64,000 bases of DNA from Bacillus manliponensis (GCF_000712595.1 NZ_JOTN01000003.1:62001-126000); one strand, 5' to 3'. Shown: positions 52,617 through 61,384, counted from the first letter of the stretch. Translations and numbers: made by a program. Notes: generated by a model not told the origin, from the letters alone.

Positions 52617-53237
52617 TTACGCATTCTTCATAATGATTGTTTCTAAAACGTTTGCAACACTTTGACAGCTGTCTGCAATTTCTTCTAATTCCTCATAAAT
52701 TTCTTTGAATTGAATAATTTTAATAGGATCTTGTTCACGAGAAAATAGATGCTTAATTGAGTGTCTTAAAATATCGTCACATTTTGATTCATAATCTTTA
52801 ATTTTTATTGCATGTGTACGAATATCAAGCAGCTTTTTCTTTGCCATTAAGTCGATAGAATATGCGATTTCAATTGCAGAAGCATTGATTGCGTCTACAA
52901 ATTTAATCATGTATTCATCAGCTTCTGTAATGGAATACATTTCAAACATCGCAGCACAATGTTCTAGGCCATCTAATACATCATCCATACTCATTGCTAG
53001 TTGTAAAATGTCCTCACGTTCAATCGGTGTAATAAACGCTTTGTTTAACTCCATAATAATCTCATGAATATAGGAGTCGCCTTTCGTTTCGTATTCTTTC
53101 ATTCTTACGGAGAATTCTTTTAAATCGCTTGCACTTTTAATTTTGTACTCTACAAAAAACTGTGCGCTCTCTTTTAAATTTTCCGAAATATTACCGAGCA
53201 TTTCCGAAAACTTATCTTTTTTCGATTTGAATACCAT
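52617..53237 (-). CDS. Pit accessory protein (DUF47/PhoU-like)
   Basis: This 206-residue all-helical protein belongs to the DUF47 family, which is regularly encoded next to pit and probably regulates the transporter as PhoU regulates Pst. Metal-binding acidic clusters are seen in MSMDDVLDGLEHCAAMFEM (near residue 85) and in the KDYESKCDDILRHSIKHLF segment (near residue 148). The ATG follows GGAGGTAAC. First gene of the pit operon. Confidence 0.88.
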   Translation of the reverse strand: MVFKSKKDKFSEMLGNISENLKESAQFFVEYKIKSASDLKEFSVRMKEYETKGDSYIHEIIMELNKAFITPIEREDILQLAMSMDDVLDGLEHCAAMFEMYSITEADEYMIKFVDAINASAIEIAYSIDLMAKKKLLDIRTHAIKIKDYESKCDDILRHSIKHLFSREQDPIKIIQFKEIYEELEEIADSCQSVANVLETIIMKNA

Positions 53238-53545
53238 GTTGTTACCTCCAACAAAAAAAATGATATAAAGAATATTAGCTAGTTCATTCTATCAAAAGTT
53301 GTCGTTTTTTCAAATGTTTTATCGAAAGTTTACAAAAGCTTAACATTATTACTGTTGAATAATTAGCAATATTAAAGAATTTTTAATATGATGTTCTGTT
53401 TATAGAATGTCCCATTTTTGCAAAAAATATGAGTCGAACGTACTATGCTTAAACTTGACGAATTGCAGTGGTATCATAGAAAATTTGTAAAGATAAAAGT
53501 AATTTGTACCTATATATTTGAAAAAATGGTAAAGGAAGTGACCGG
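53238..53545. other. Divergent intergenic region (pit operon / PBP)
   Basis: About 300 AT-rich bases. TTGACG (53455-53460) with TAGAAA (53477-53482) at 16 bases may be the PBP promoter. I see no riboswitch or small gene. Confidence 0.4.
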
Positions 53546-55585
53546 ATGAAATGGAACAACGAATACATAAAAAAAATGTCGAATTGGTTTGAAACAAGAA
53601 AAAAATTGCGAAATTCACTTCTATTTTTAGGTGGGTTTGTCATATTTCTTTTGATTGCAATTAATGTCATTATTGCGTTTCAGGATATATCGGCTTTAAA
53701 AACAGCAGTGCCACAGCCAACGCTTATTTATGATAAAGATGAACAAGTAGCTGCAAAATTATCTTCTTCAAAAATAGAAGGAATTAAGCGAGAGGAGATT
53801 CCCGAGCATGTTATTCAAGCAGTTATTGCTGTAGAAGATAAGGAGTTTTATGAGCATCGTGGAATTGATTATAGTGGAATTATTAATGCAACAATTAAAA
53901 ATATAACAGCCGGACAAGTTGTAGCAGGGGGCAGCACAATTACACAACAACTGGCGAAAAATGTGTTTTTAACGCAGGAGCGCACGTTTTCAAGAAAATT
54001 TAAAGAGTATTTTTTGACAAAGAAAATTGAACGAAACTATACAAAAGATGAAATTATTGGAATGTATTTGAATCAAATTTATTTTGGAGAGGGTGCTTGG
54101 GGCATCAAGAAAGCAGCAAAAGTTTACTTTGATAAAGAGGTAAATGAGTTGAATATTTCAGAAGCTGCTACGTTAGCAGGATTAATTAAAGCTCCGTCGA
54201 CATATTCACCATATAAAAATTTTAATAAATCTATAGAGAGACGTAATATTGTTTTAAAGTTAATGTATGAGCAAAGTTACCTTACAGAAGAACAATTAAA
54301 AGCAGAAACGGCAGTAGGTCTTACATTAAAGCGTGGGGTGGAGGATAAATATAAAGGGAAATATTCACAATATGTTGATTATATTGTGAGAGAAGCAATG
54401 GATAAATATGAGTTAACCCAAAATGAAATTTTATCTGGTGGATACCATATTTATACTGAATTAGATCCGAATATGCAACAAGCTGTTGAAGATGTTGCGA
54501 ATAATGAAAGTTATTTTCCAAAATCCCCATCTGATCAAGTGATGCAAACAGGCATTGTATTGATGAATCCGAAAACTGGAGGGGTTCCTGCACTTATAGG
54601 TGGAAGAGGAGCGTATCAGTTTTTACAATTTAACCATGCAACACAATTAAAGCGTCAGCCAGGGTCAACATTAAAGCCAATTACTGTGTATACACCGGCA
54701 TTAGAAGAAGGGTATGAAGTATACGATTTATTAAAAGATGAACCGATTACAGTGAATGGTCATCCTATTAATAATAGTAGCCATCAGTTTTATGGTGATG
54801 TAACAATGTATGAAGCAGTTGCAAATTCATACAATGCTTCTGCTGTTTGGTTATTAGATCAAATTGGAGTAGAAAAAGGAGTAAGTGCATTAAAAAAGTT
54901 CGGTATACCATTTGAAGAGAGTGACCGCGCACATTCACCAATCGCCTTAGGGGGGATGAGTACAGGTACATCACCTTTTGTGATGGCACAAGCGTATGCT
55001 ACGTTTGCTAACGATGGAGTACAAGTAGAAGGCCACGCCATTCGTGAGATTAAGGACGCAGAAGGAGAAACAATTGGAAAGTGGTATAAAAAAGAAACGC
55101 GTGTAACGAGTGAGAAAGTAGCACAAAAGATGACTTATTTATTAAAAGGTGTCGTTGAAGATGGAACAGGAAAAAAAGCGAAACTTGAATCAGTAGAAAC
55201 AGCTGGAAAGACTGGAACAACACAAATCGTAGGTGGACCAAGTAGCGGTGCAAAAGATTCTTGGTTTGTCGGTTATACACCGGATATAGTTGGAGCGATT
55301 TGGGTTGGATATGATAAAACAGATAATGAACATTATGTTCCGAGCGGAGGACAAATTACAACAAGAATGTTCCATAATATTATGAAAAAAGCAGTGCAAG
55401 AACCAGCTCAAATAGCCTTTGATTTATCGCTTATACCAGTAGCTGATTATACAAAGCAGCTTGAAACAATTGAGGAAGAGAAAAGAAGAAAAGCGGAGGA
55501 AAAGAAACGATTAGAAGAAGAAAAGCAGAGAGAAGAGGAGCAACAAGAATGGCTTAATAAGTTAAAAGAGTGGTGGCCTTTTTAA
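53546..55585 (+). CDS. Class A penicillin-binding protein (PBP1A family, PbpG-like)
   Basis: This 679-residue bifunctional enzyme polymerises and cross-links peptidoglycan outside the membrane. One N-terminal helix (about 24-46) is followed by a GT51 glycosyltransferase domain (EDKEFYEHRGID near residue 96, GGSTITQQLAKN near 130) and a transpeptidase domain with SxxK in PGSTLKP (near 373), SxN in SYNAS (near 430) and KTGTT (near 553). The C terminus is a Glu/Lys/Arg-rich tail ending WLNKLKEWWPF. It resembles B. subtilis PbpG by length and tail; the paralogue is uncertain. Confidence 0.92.
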   Translation: MKWNNEYIKKMSNWFETRKKLRNSLLFLGGFVIFLLIAINVIIAFQDISALKTAVPQPTLIYDKDEQVAAKLSSSKIEGIKREEIPEHVIQAVIAVEDKEFYEHRGIDYSGIINATIKNITAGQVVAGGSTITQQLAKNVFLTQERTFSRKFKEYFLTKKIERNYTKDEIIGMYLNQIYFGEGAWGIKKAAKVYFDKEVNELNISEAATLAGLIKAPSTYSPYKNFNKSIERRNIVLKLMYEQSYLTEEQLKAETAVGLTLKRGVEDKYKGKYSQYVDYIVREAMDKYELTQNEILSGGYHIYTELDPNMQQAVEDVANNESYFPKSPSDQVMQTGIVLMNPKTGGVPALIGGRGAYQFLQFNHATQLKRQPGSTLKPITVYTPALEEGYEVYDLLKDEPITVNGHPINNSSHQFYGDVTMYEAVANSYNASAVWLLDQIGVEKGVSALKKFGIPFEESDRAHSPIALGGMSTGTSPFVMAQAYATFANDGVQVEGHAIREIKDAEGETIGKWYKKETRVTSEKVAQKMTYLLKGVVEDGTGKKAKLESVETAGKTGTTQIVGGPSSGAKDSWFVGYTPDIVGAIWVGYDKTDNEHYVPSGGQITTRMFHNIMKKAVQEPAQIAFDLSLIPVADYTKQLETIEEEKRRKAEEKKRLEEEKQREEEQQEWLNKLKEWWPF

Positions 55586-55617
55586 CATAGCTCTGTTTTC
55601 ATATGTTGAAGATGAAA

Positions 55618-55650
55618 GATAACCGTCCTACATCGTTAAGGACGGTTATT
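55618..55650. terminator. Bidirectional terminator
   Basis: AACCGTCCT and AGGACGGTT form a stem, with A- and T-rich flanks serving both converging genes. Confidence 0.85.
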
Positions 55651-56076
55651 TAATTGAAGAATTATATTATCACGAGCATTTGTATGTGTTGTATAATGAA
55701 TCACAATATTTCCTTTGCTAATCGGTTCGTATGGAAGTTCTTCATATTGTCCATTATTATTGTTATGGATAGTCAGTTCGATTGTATCAAATTGTTTTCC
55801 TTTATAGCTTCCTTGAATATGCTTTGCAATCGCATAAAGTTGTTCATAGGAAGAAGCATCGGTTGTAAGCATCCCTTTTAAGACTACTCTCTCTTTTTCT
55901 GTAGAAAGGGTAGGAAGGATATGATTTGGTTTTGTATAAATCATTTCATAAGGAGGAATATCATTTACTTTTGCAGCTTTTGGTTGATTGTATTTTCCTA
56001 TTACAAAAAGTGCACAGCCAAAGATGATGAATGACATAAAAAGATTCCAAAAGCGTATTGATGAGAAAAGCTTCAT
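55636..56076 (-). CDS. Single-pass membrane protein, unknown function
   Basis: This 146-residue protein has one N-terminal transmembrane helix (FWNLFMSFIIFGCALFVIG, about 9-27) and an extracytoplasmic domain of mixed helix and strand (ASSYEQLYAIAKHIQGSYKG, DTIELTIHNNNNGQYE). No motif is recognised. The ATG follows GAGGGATG. Its stop lies in the shared terminator. Confidence 0.65.
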   Translation of the reverse strand: MKLFSSIRFWNLFMSFIIFGCALFVIGKYNQPKAAKVNDIPPYEMIYTKPNHILPTLSTEKERVVLKGMLTTDASSYEQLYAIAKHIQGSYKGKQFDTIELTIHNNNNGQYEELPYEPISKGNIVIHYTTHTNARDNIILQLNNRP

Positions 56077-56186
56077 CTTTCATCCCTCGTTTCATATGAA
56101 GTTTCAATATCATCATACAAAACAACCGTTAAGGAAGCGTTAATTTAAAGTAAAGAAATGTAAAGAAGAGAGAAGGAGGAGGAAAA

Positions 56187-57032
56187 TTGATTTCGGTTGG
56201 ACTTACAGGGTGGGGAGATCACCCGTCTTTATATACGGATACTTATGAAAATAAAAATAAATTACGGACATATAGTGAGTCTTTTCCAATTGTAGAAGTT
56301 GATAGTTCTTTTTATGCGATGCAGCCGACGAGAAATTACGTGAAATGGGCTACAGATACACCGGATAACTTCTCATTTATTGTGAAAGCGTATCAAGGAA
56401 TGACAGGGCATATGAAAGGGGACATTCCATTCTCTAGTATAGATGAGATGTTTCATATTTTTAAACAATCTATTGCGCCGTTACAAGAAGCAGGTAAGCT
56501 GAAAATGATTTTATTTCAATATCCACCTTGGTTTGATTGCAAAAAAAGAAATGTGGACTTTCTTCGGTATACGAAAGAAAAGATGAGAGGTTTTCCATGT
56601 GCGCTTGAATTTCGTAATCAAACATGGTTCGAATCACCATTTAGAGCGAGAACATTACAATTTATGAAAGAAGAGGGATGGATTCATACGATTTGTGATG
56701 AACCACAAGCTGGTATAGGATCGGTACCTATCGTATTAGAAGCTACAAATGAAGAGGTAACATTAATTCGATTTCATGGACGTAACGTTCATGGCTGGTT
56801 GCATACGGGAGAAAATTGGAGAGCAGTAAGGTGTTTATATCGTTACAATAAGCAAGAGCTAGAGGAATGGGTACAAAGACTAAGAGAGTTAGAACGGCAA
56901 ACAAAGCATATTTATTTGTTATTTAATAATAATTCTGGTGGAGACGCTGCTGATAATGCAAAACAACTTATGGATATGTTGGGTATTACATACGGAGAAC
57001 CTAAACCAGAGCAGCTACGCCTATTTGAATGA
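56187..57032 (+). CDS. DUF72 family protein (YunF-like)
   Basis: This 281-residue TIM-barrel-type protein begins ISVGLTGWGDHPSLY and contains VEVDSSFYAMQPTRNYVKWA (near residue 35), LIRFHGRN (near 195) and YLLFNNNSGGDAADNAK (near 250), the diagnostic blocks of DUF72/YecE proteins. Function is unknown. The start is TTG 56187, after AAGGAGGAGG. The gene is monocistronic and ends at the probable minus-strand sRNA terminator. Confidence 0.86.
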   Translation: MISVGLTGWGDHPSLYTDTYENKNKLRTYSESFPIVEVDSSFYAMQPTRNYVKWATDTPDNFSFIVKAYQGMTGHMKGDIPFSSIDEMFHIFKQSIAPLQEAGKLKMILFQYPPWFDCKKRNVDFLRYTKEKMRGFPCALEFRNQTWFESPFRARTLQFMKEEGWIHTICDEPQAGIGSVPIVLEATNEEVTLIRFHGRNVHGWLHTGENWRAVRCLYRYNKQELEEWVQRLRELERQTKHIYLLFNNNSGGDAADNAKQLMDMLGITYGEPKPEQLRLFE

Positions 57033-57143
57033 AAAAACGAAGCCCACTGTACAAACAGGGGGAATGTACAATGGGCTTCGTTATGAAAAAGAGGGGTAAC
57101 AATGTTACTGAGCGTTTGGTTGATTCATCAATTGTTGGCTTCG
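57031..57143 (-). ncRNA. Probable Fur-regulated small RNA (FsrA-like)
   Basis: A minus-strand unit with its own promoter and terminator and no reading frame of note. A sigma-A promoter (TTGACT, 17 bases, TATCAT) is overlapped by a near-consensus Fur box. The transcript would start near 57143 and end at a 17-bp hairpin (57036-57082; AACGAAGCCCA...TGGGCTTCGTT) plus U-run, giving about 110 nt. Between them lie small hairpins (TTGAT/ATCAA and GTAAC/GTTAC) and an unpaired ACCCCUCUUUUU. The terminator loop exposes UUCCCCCUGUU. Exposed C-rich runs able to pair with ribosome binding sites are the hallmark of the iron-sparing sRNA FsrA of B. subtilis. Confidence 0.62.
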
Positions 57144-57149
57144 TAATAA

Positions 57150-57178
57150 ATGATAATGGTTATCATTATCAAAGTCAA
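57150..57178 (-). promoter_or_regulatory. Fur box over a sigma-A promoter
   Basis: GATAATGGTTATCATTATC (57152-57170) agrees with the classical 19-base Fur consensus at 17 positions. It covers the spacer and -10 of a minus-strand promoter: -35 TTGACT (57173-57178), 17-base spacer, -10 TATCAT (57150-57155). Confidence 0.8.
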
Positions 57179-57202
57179 TACTTTTTCTGAAATTTATTAA
57201 AA

Positions 57203-57260
57203 ATAAAGTGAAATTTTAATTAGTGGTGGGTATCACTTAATTAATGATTAGCCCGTTACA
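57203..57260 (+). repeat. Degenerate bcr1 fragment (copy E)
   Basis: ATAAAGTGAAATTTTAATTAG through GATTAGCCCGTTACAG matches the first third of bcr1. The right boundary is lost. It lies between the RHH gene end and the Fur-box promoter. Confidence 0.6.
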
Positions 57261-57297
57261 GAGTGTAAATGAAGGGAAAATAGAAAAAGAACAGCAA

Positions 57298-57492
57298 TTA
57301 TCGCTGTTCTTCTTGTTGTACATATTGTTGTAAATCAAATGGTGTAATCTCTTGAATAAACTCTTTGGAGATTAGCGACTGAATAAGTGTACTTTCTGTA
57401 ATACTTGCACCTGTTTTCTTTTTGTATGCTTGTTGTAATAAATGCAACTTCTCTAATGTTTCTACCGGTAGTTCAACTGTTAGTGTGTTCAT
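57298..57492 (-). CDS. Small ribbon-helix-helix-like protein
   Basis: This 64-residue protein starts MNTLTVELPVETLEKLHLLQ, the strand-helix beginning of RHH/CopG-type DNA-binding proteins, followed by a second helix (ASITESTLIQSLISKEFI). It may be a small transcription factor or antitoxin-like protein; no toxin gene adjoins it. ATG 57492 follows GGGAGGG. Family assignment is by pattern only. Confidence 0.6.
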   Translation of the reverse strand: MNTLTVELPVETLEKLHLLQQAYKKKTGASITESTLIQSLISKEFIQEITPFDLQQYVQQEEQR

Positions 57493-57574
57493 ATTTCTCC
57501 CTCCCAATTATTAGAGTACCATTACAATATAAGAGATACAAGAAAAGAGAATAGATTTAATGAAAATGCTTTCA

Positions 57575-57710
57575 TTTATCCCGCTATTTGCGGGCTGTAA
57601 GATTCTCATCTCAAAACTTAGAGGATTTTAGGTGGGAATCTTACAGCCCGATTGGTTCAACTAACACTCGGTGGGGGATGAAGACCCCACTGAGTGAAGT
57701 TTCACTTTAT
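57575..57710 (-). repeat. bcr1 repeat, slightly shortened (copy D)
   Basis: About 136 bases bounded by TTTAT, minus orientation. It starts TTTATCCCGCTATTTGCGGG and ends GAAGTTTCACTTTAT, with a small internal deletion around the middle stems. Confidence 0.88.
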
Positions 57711-57812
57711 TCCGCATCCATGTGCTGTAATACTTCTATTTCAAAATTTATGAGGATACGAAGAAGGTAAGGCGGTAGATAAACAGCATATAAATGCTTC
57801 ACTAATCGAGAG
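57706..57812 (-). repeat. Degenerate second bcr1 copy in tandem (copy D2)
   Basis: Starting from the shared TTTAT, CCGCATCCATGTGCTGTAAT, GAAGAAGGTAAGGCGGTAGA and TAAACAGCATATAAATGCTT follow the bcr1 order with many substitutions, in the same orientation as copy D. Confidence 0.6.
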
Positions 57813-57820
57813 AGAAATGG

Positions 57821-57852
57821 AAAAAGACCGCTGCTATAGCGGTCTTTTTTTA
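57821..57852. terminator. Intrinsic terminator
   Basis: AAAAAGACCGCT and AGCGGTCTTTTT form a perfect stem downstream of the integrase-like gene, with T-runs both ways. Confidence 0.88.
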
Positions 57853-57861
57853 TCAGTATCT

Positions 57862-58392
57862 TTAGGCGATACCGATATACTTTAATGTTTTTGATGGGGT
57901 ATTGTGTTCAAAGAAATGTTGTAAAAATGCAATATCTACACCAGATTTATAAGCGCAATATCCCCATGTTTTTCGAAGTGTATGTGAGCTAATCCCTTCT
58001 AAACCAACTTCTTTTGCGGCTTTATTTAAAATGTACCATGCATGTTGTCTCGTAATAGATTTTGTACCTTTTTGAGATTTTAAGAGCGGTTCATTTCGGC
58101 GCCACGACTTTCGATCTTTCATGTAATCTTCAATAGCTTGTTGTAACTCTTCGTTTACAGCAAACCACTTATGTTTTTTCATTTTTTCATTGTAGAATAA
58201 AATGGAGTGACGAACATTATCATTTTCGTCCATAATATCATTGACTTTTAGCTGTAAAATTTCACTAACTTTTAATCCGGAATTAACAGCTAATACAAAT
58301 AATAATGCATCACGCTTTGATGATTGTAATAGTATATTTTTTATTGTTTCTAATTGTTTTTCATTTTGAATAGGTTGTCCTGCTTTTTTCAT
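57862..58392 (-). CDS. Tyrosine-recombinase-like protein, catalytic domain only
   Basis: This 176-residue protein corresponds to the catalytic domain of tyrosine recombinases without the N-terminal core-binding domain. Visible blocks: NSGLKVSEILQLK (box I, near residue 40), KKHKWF with the beta-hairpin Lys, HTLRKTWGY (box II, near 140), FEHN and the nucleophile Tyr in LKYIGIA at the extreme C terminus. The box I Arg is Lys here. ATG 58392 lies ten bases after AGGAG. No phage or transposon genes adjoin it. Confidence 0.75.
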   Translation of the reverse strand: MKKAGQPIQNEKQLETIKNILLQSSKRDALLFVLAVNSGLKVSEILQLKVNDIMDENDNVRHSILFYNEKMKKHKWFAVNEELQQAIEDYMKDRKSWRRNEPLLKSQKGTKSITRQHAWYILNKAAKEVGLEGISSHTLRKTWGYCAYKSGVDIAFLQHFFEHNTPSKTLKYIGIA

Positions 58393-58490
58393 TTTACGCA
58401 CTCTCCTCTTTATGTGTATGTAAAGGAAAGGATTAACTTACCTATTACTATAAAGGGAGTATGTGAATTTCGTGTGAACTCCTCGTGAAA

Positions 58491-60320
58491 TCAGGACAAA
58501 TTCTCGTCGTCCTTATATTTTTGTAAATCGAAATAGAAGACAACACCATTTTCTTTATTATATACACCGTAGTTTGCATGGTGTAGATCTAAAATATTTT
58601 TTACAATAGATAAGCCAAGACCTGTTCCACCTGTATGTCGACTACGCGATGCGTCTAATCGATAGAAGCGATCCCATATTCGATTTAGGCTTTCTTCTGG
58701 AATTGGTGTCCCATTATTTTCAATTTCTACTTTTACTCGATCTTCATCGTCTAATAAACGAATTTGAACTTGTTCATTATCAGGTGTATAGCGAATTGCA
58801 TTACTGAGCAAGTTCACAACAACTTGTTCAATGCGGCTGCGATTTGCTTGTACAATAATATTGGAATCAACATCTATGTTTACTTGTAATTGTTTTTCTT
58901 CAATACTAAAGGATAATTTTGTATAAACTTGCTGAATCAATTCTCCAATTGAGAAGGTGTCCATTTGTAATTTATACGTACCAGACTCGAGTTTAGCAAG
59001 TTCTAGCATTTCGATAATTAATCGATTCATTTTATCGGTTTCTTCTAAAATGACATCTGTATAGTATGTTGTATCTTTGCTAACACCATCTTGAATTCCT
59101 TCTGCAAAGCTACGTATCACACTAAGAGGTGTTTTTAATTCATGTGATACACCAGAAATAAATTCTTTACGTGTATTTTCTAGTCGTCGTTCCTTCTCAA
59201 TATCTTGTTGTAATTTTGTATTTGCAACATGTAATTTATCAATACGATCTTTTAAATTGACTGATAATTTATTAATACTGCTTGATAATCCACCAATTTC
59301 ATCATCGCTTGATACCGGAAGCTTTTCGGAAAAATCAAAGTTTGCCATTTTTCGAGTCACACGATTGATTTTAATTAATGGTTTTGCAATGATTTTCGAG
59401 TAATAAAAGGATAATAAAATAATGACAATAAAGACAACAATTAAAGCATACACATAATAATCTTTTAAGACAAGCATCGCCTCATCGACCGGCTGCAATG
59501 ATGTCATAGCAAAGGCATACTCTTTTATTTCTCCTTTTTCGAATATCGGTTGTACGAAAATTTGTCCTTTTACATCATCTTCATCACCTAATATAAGCGT
59601 TGTTGGTTCATCTATATTTGATTTTCCAAGCATGACAGAAATGCTCCATTGCTGTATAGCTTGCAGTGTATCCACATTATTTGCAAGAAGGAAGTCACTT
59701 TTTGAAGGAAGGTGTACCTTAGATATGGTACCTTCTATTGGACGCCCCTCAATGCTAAGTCCAAGATCTTTTCTATAAGGGTTACCTTTTTCGATTTTCC
59801 ATTCAACCCCAAATGCTTTAGAGTCTGATATGATATGGTCATTGCGCCAAGTTTGCTGCCCTTTGTTAATTGTAATAGGGATGAGCATATCTCTCTTCTG
59901 TATTCCATATACTATAATACGATCAGCAGGTTGTAAGTTTAGTTTCATAAGGGAAATATATTGCTCACTCGTTAAAATGTTATTTAATGGAATAAAAAAT
60001 GTTTCACGGTCTCTATCGATTATTTCAATATAATAAGTATTTTCATCTTTAATAATTCCATTTTCATCTAGTAAAACAAGATCGGAGTTTGTTGTTTCTT
60101 GAAATTCACGTTTTAGCTTCGTAACCTCTTCAAATGTTATACCTTCTTTTTCATAACCTGCCACAAATTTCTCAAAAGCTGTTTGGACTGTTTGGATTTT
60201 TTTACTGCTATAAAACTTTTCAAGATATAGTGATTGACCAATAAAAAAGAGTAAAAATGTAACAGTAAAAAGTGCTGATGTTAATAGAAAAAGTTTGAAA
60301 ACAATGCTTCTTTTTTTCAC
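58491..60320 (-). CDS. HAMP-domain sensor histidine kinase (orphan in this window)
   Basis: This 609-residue kinase has a transmembrane helix near the start, an extracytoplasmic sensor domain of about 230 residues, a second helix (about 270-292), HAMP (about 295-345), HisKA with SGVSHELKTPLSVIRSF (near 390) and HATPase_c with NLLSNAIRY and GTGLGLSIVKNIL (near 575). It is ResE/PhoR-like in architecture. No response regulator gene lies on either side. Start at GTG 60320 after GAGAGGTG; an in-frame ATG at 60353 has no ribosome binding site. Confidence 0.86.
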   Translation of the reverse strand: MKKRSIVFKLFLLTSALFTVTFLLFFIGQSLYLEKFYSSKKIQTVQTAFEKFVAGYEKEGITFEEVTKLKREFQETTNSDLVLLDENGIIKDENTYYIEIIDRDRETFFIPLNNILTSEQYISLMKLNLQPADRIIVYGIQKRDMLIPITINKGQQTWRNDHIISDSKAFGVEWKIEKGNPYRKDLGLSIEGRPIEGTISKVHLPSKSDFLLANNVDTLQAIQQWSISVMLGKSNIDEPTTLILGDEDDVKGQIFVQPIFEKGEIKEYAFAMTSLQPVDEAMLVLKDYYVYALIVVFIVIILLSFYYSKIIAKPLIKINRVTRKMANFDFSEKLPVSSDDEIGGLSSSINKLSVNLKDRIDKLHVANTKLQQDIEKERRLENTRKEFISGVSHELKTPLSVIRSFAEGIQDGVSKDTTYYTDVILEETDKMNRLIIEMLELAKLESGTYKLQMDTFSIGELIQQVYTKLSFSIEEKQLQVNIDVDSNIIVQANRSRIEQVVVNLLSNAIRYTPDNEQVQIRLLDDEDRVKVEIENNGTPIPEESLNRIWDRFYRLDASRSRHTGGTGLGLSIVKNILDLHHANYGVYNKENGVVFYFDLQKYKDDENLS

Positions 60321-60486
60321 TTCTTCACCTCTCAAATAATAGCTGCGTTTCATTGTTTCAGCGAGCGGTAATGATTACTTTAAAAATTAGCAAACCCCAT
60401 GACCTAAAAGAAAACTTACTTATAAATGGTCTGATGAGTTTACTCTATACATAGTGAGAAGGATAGTTTCACGCTGAAAGTTTTAC

Positions 60487-60559
60487 TTTATCCCGCATTA
60501 ACGGGTTAACACTCAGTGGGAGATGGAGAAAATCTCCACTAAGTGAAGTTTCACTTTAT
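60487..60559 (-). repeat. Short bcr1 derivative (copy F)
   Basis: Seventy-three bases bounded by TTTAT. Both bcr1 ends are present (TTTATCCCGCATTAACGGGT and GTGAAGTTTCACTTTAT) with the terminal hairpin ACTCAGTGGGAGAT/ATCTCCACTAAGT, but the central half is deleted. Confidence 0.75.
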
Positions 60560-60640
60560 TATAACAAACGAATACATAAAATATAGGGAGAAATCTAGCT
60601 TGTATTTCTATAGTTTGTATAGGAAAAGTAAAATATAATA

Positions 60641-60673
60641 AAAGAACTCGCCGGACGTATGACGAGTTCTTTG
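60641..60673 (-). terminator. Terminator of deoD
   Basis: AAAGAACTCG and CGAGTTCTTT form the stem directly after deoD, with a T-rich tail on the minus strand. Confidence 0.85.
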
Positions 60674-60679
60674 TCGTAA

Positions 60680-61384
60680 TTATTGAATAGCTGCGTCTAA
60701 AGCAATTTCAATCATTTCATTAAATGTTGTTTGACGCTCTTCAGCAGTTGTTTCTTCACCTGTAAAGATGTGATCACTTACAGTTAGTACAGATAAAGCA
60801 TTTACACCGTATTTTGCTGCTAATGTGTAAAGTGCAGTTGTTTCCATTTCAACAGCTAGTACGCCATACTCTCCAAGTTTTTTCACCATGTCCATGCTTT
60901 CGCGGTAAAATACATCAGCAGTTAATACGTTACCAACACGTACTTGTAAGCCTTTTGCTGTACCAGCATCATATGCCTTCTTTAATAAATCAAAGTTTGC
61001 ACATGGTGCGAAGTCAAATCCAGGGAATGTTAAACGATTCATGTTAGAATCTGTGCAAGATGTCATTGCGATAATAACGTCGCGTACTTTTACATCTTTT
61101 TGAATCGCACCGCATGTTCCAACGCGAATTAAGTTTTTCACGCCATAGCTTTGAATTAATTCGTTCACATAAATCGAAATAGAAGGGACACCCATACCTG
61201 TACCTTGAACAGATACGCGCTTTCCTTTATATGTTCCAGTGAATCCTAACATACCACGAACATTGTTATAACATGTCACGTCTTCTAAAAAGTTTTCTGC
61301 AATATATTTCGCACGTAGCGGATCTCCTGGTAGTAAAATAGATTCAGCAATTTCACCTTGTTTTGCTCCAATATGAACGCTCAT
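60680..61384 (-). CDS. deoD: Purine nucleoside phosphorylase
   Basis: This 234-residue hexameric PNP cleaves purine nucleosides with phosphate. Key motifs are [19 protein letters not shown] at the N terminus, [16 protein letters not shown] near residue 63 and the catalytic-site [12 protein letters not shown] near residue 177, with SDHIFTGEE near 203. Length and sequence are standard. The ATG follows AAGGAGGC. Single gene. Confidence 0.96.
   Translation of the reverse strand: MSVHIGAKQGEIAESILLPGDPLRAKYIAENFLEDVTCYNNVRGMLGFTGTYKGKRVSVQGTGMGVPSISIYVNELIQSYGVKNLIRVGTCGAIQKDVKVRDVIIAMTSCTDSNMNRLTFPGFDFAPCANFDLLKKAYDAGTAKGLQVRVGNVLTADVFYRESMDMVKKLGEYGVLAVEMETTALYTLAAKYGVNALSVLTVSDHIFTGEETTAEERQTTFNEMIEIALDAAIQ

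Larger units (their letters stand above)
60321..60679. other. Intergenic region between deoD and the histidine kinase
   Basis: Contains a short bcr1 derivative (60487-60559) and the deoD terminator. The rest is AT-rich with nothing recognisable. Confidence 0.5.

Noticed and set aside
57102-57146. A 14-codon plus-strand frame (MLLSVWLIHQLLAS) after GAGGGG, opposite the sRNA
   Set aside because: The GAGGGG is the complement of the sRNA's CCCCTC segment, and there is no plus-strand promoter or terminator. The minus-strand promoter, Fur box and terminator explain the region better.
57588-57770. Sixty-codon plus-strand frame
   Set aside because: It lies entirely in tandem bcr1 copies, with no ribosome binding site.
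57862-58392. Integrase-like gene as a mark of a prophage or integrative element
   Set aside because: No phage, conjugation or att-like direct repeats nearby, no tRNA gene, and neighbouring genes are ordinary core genes.
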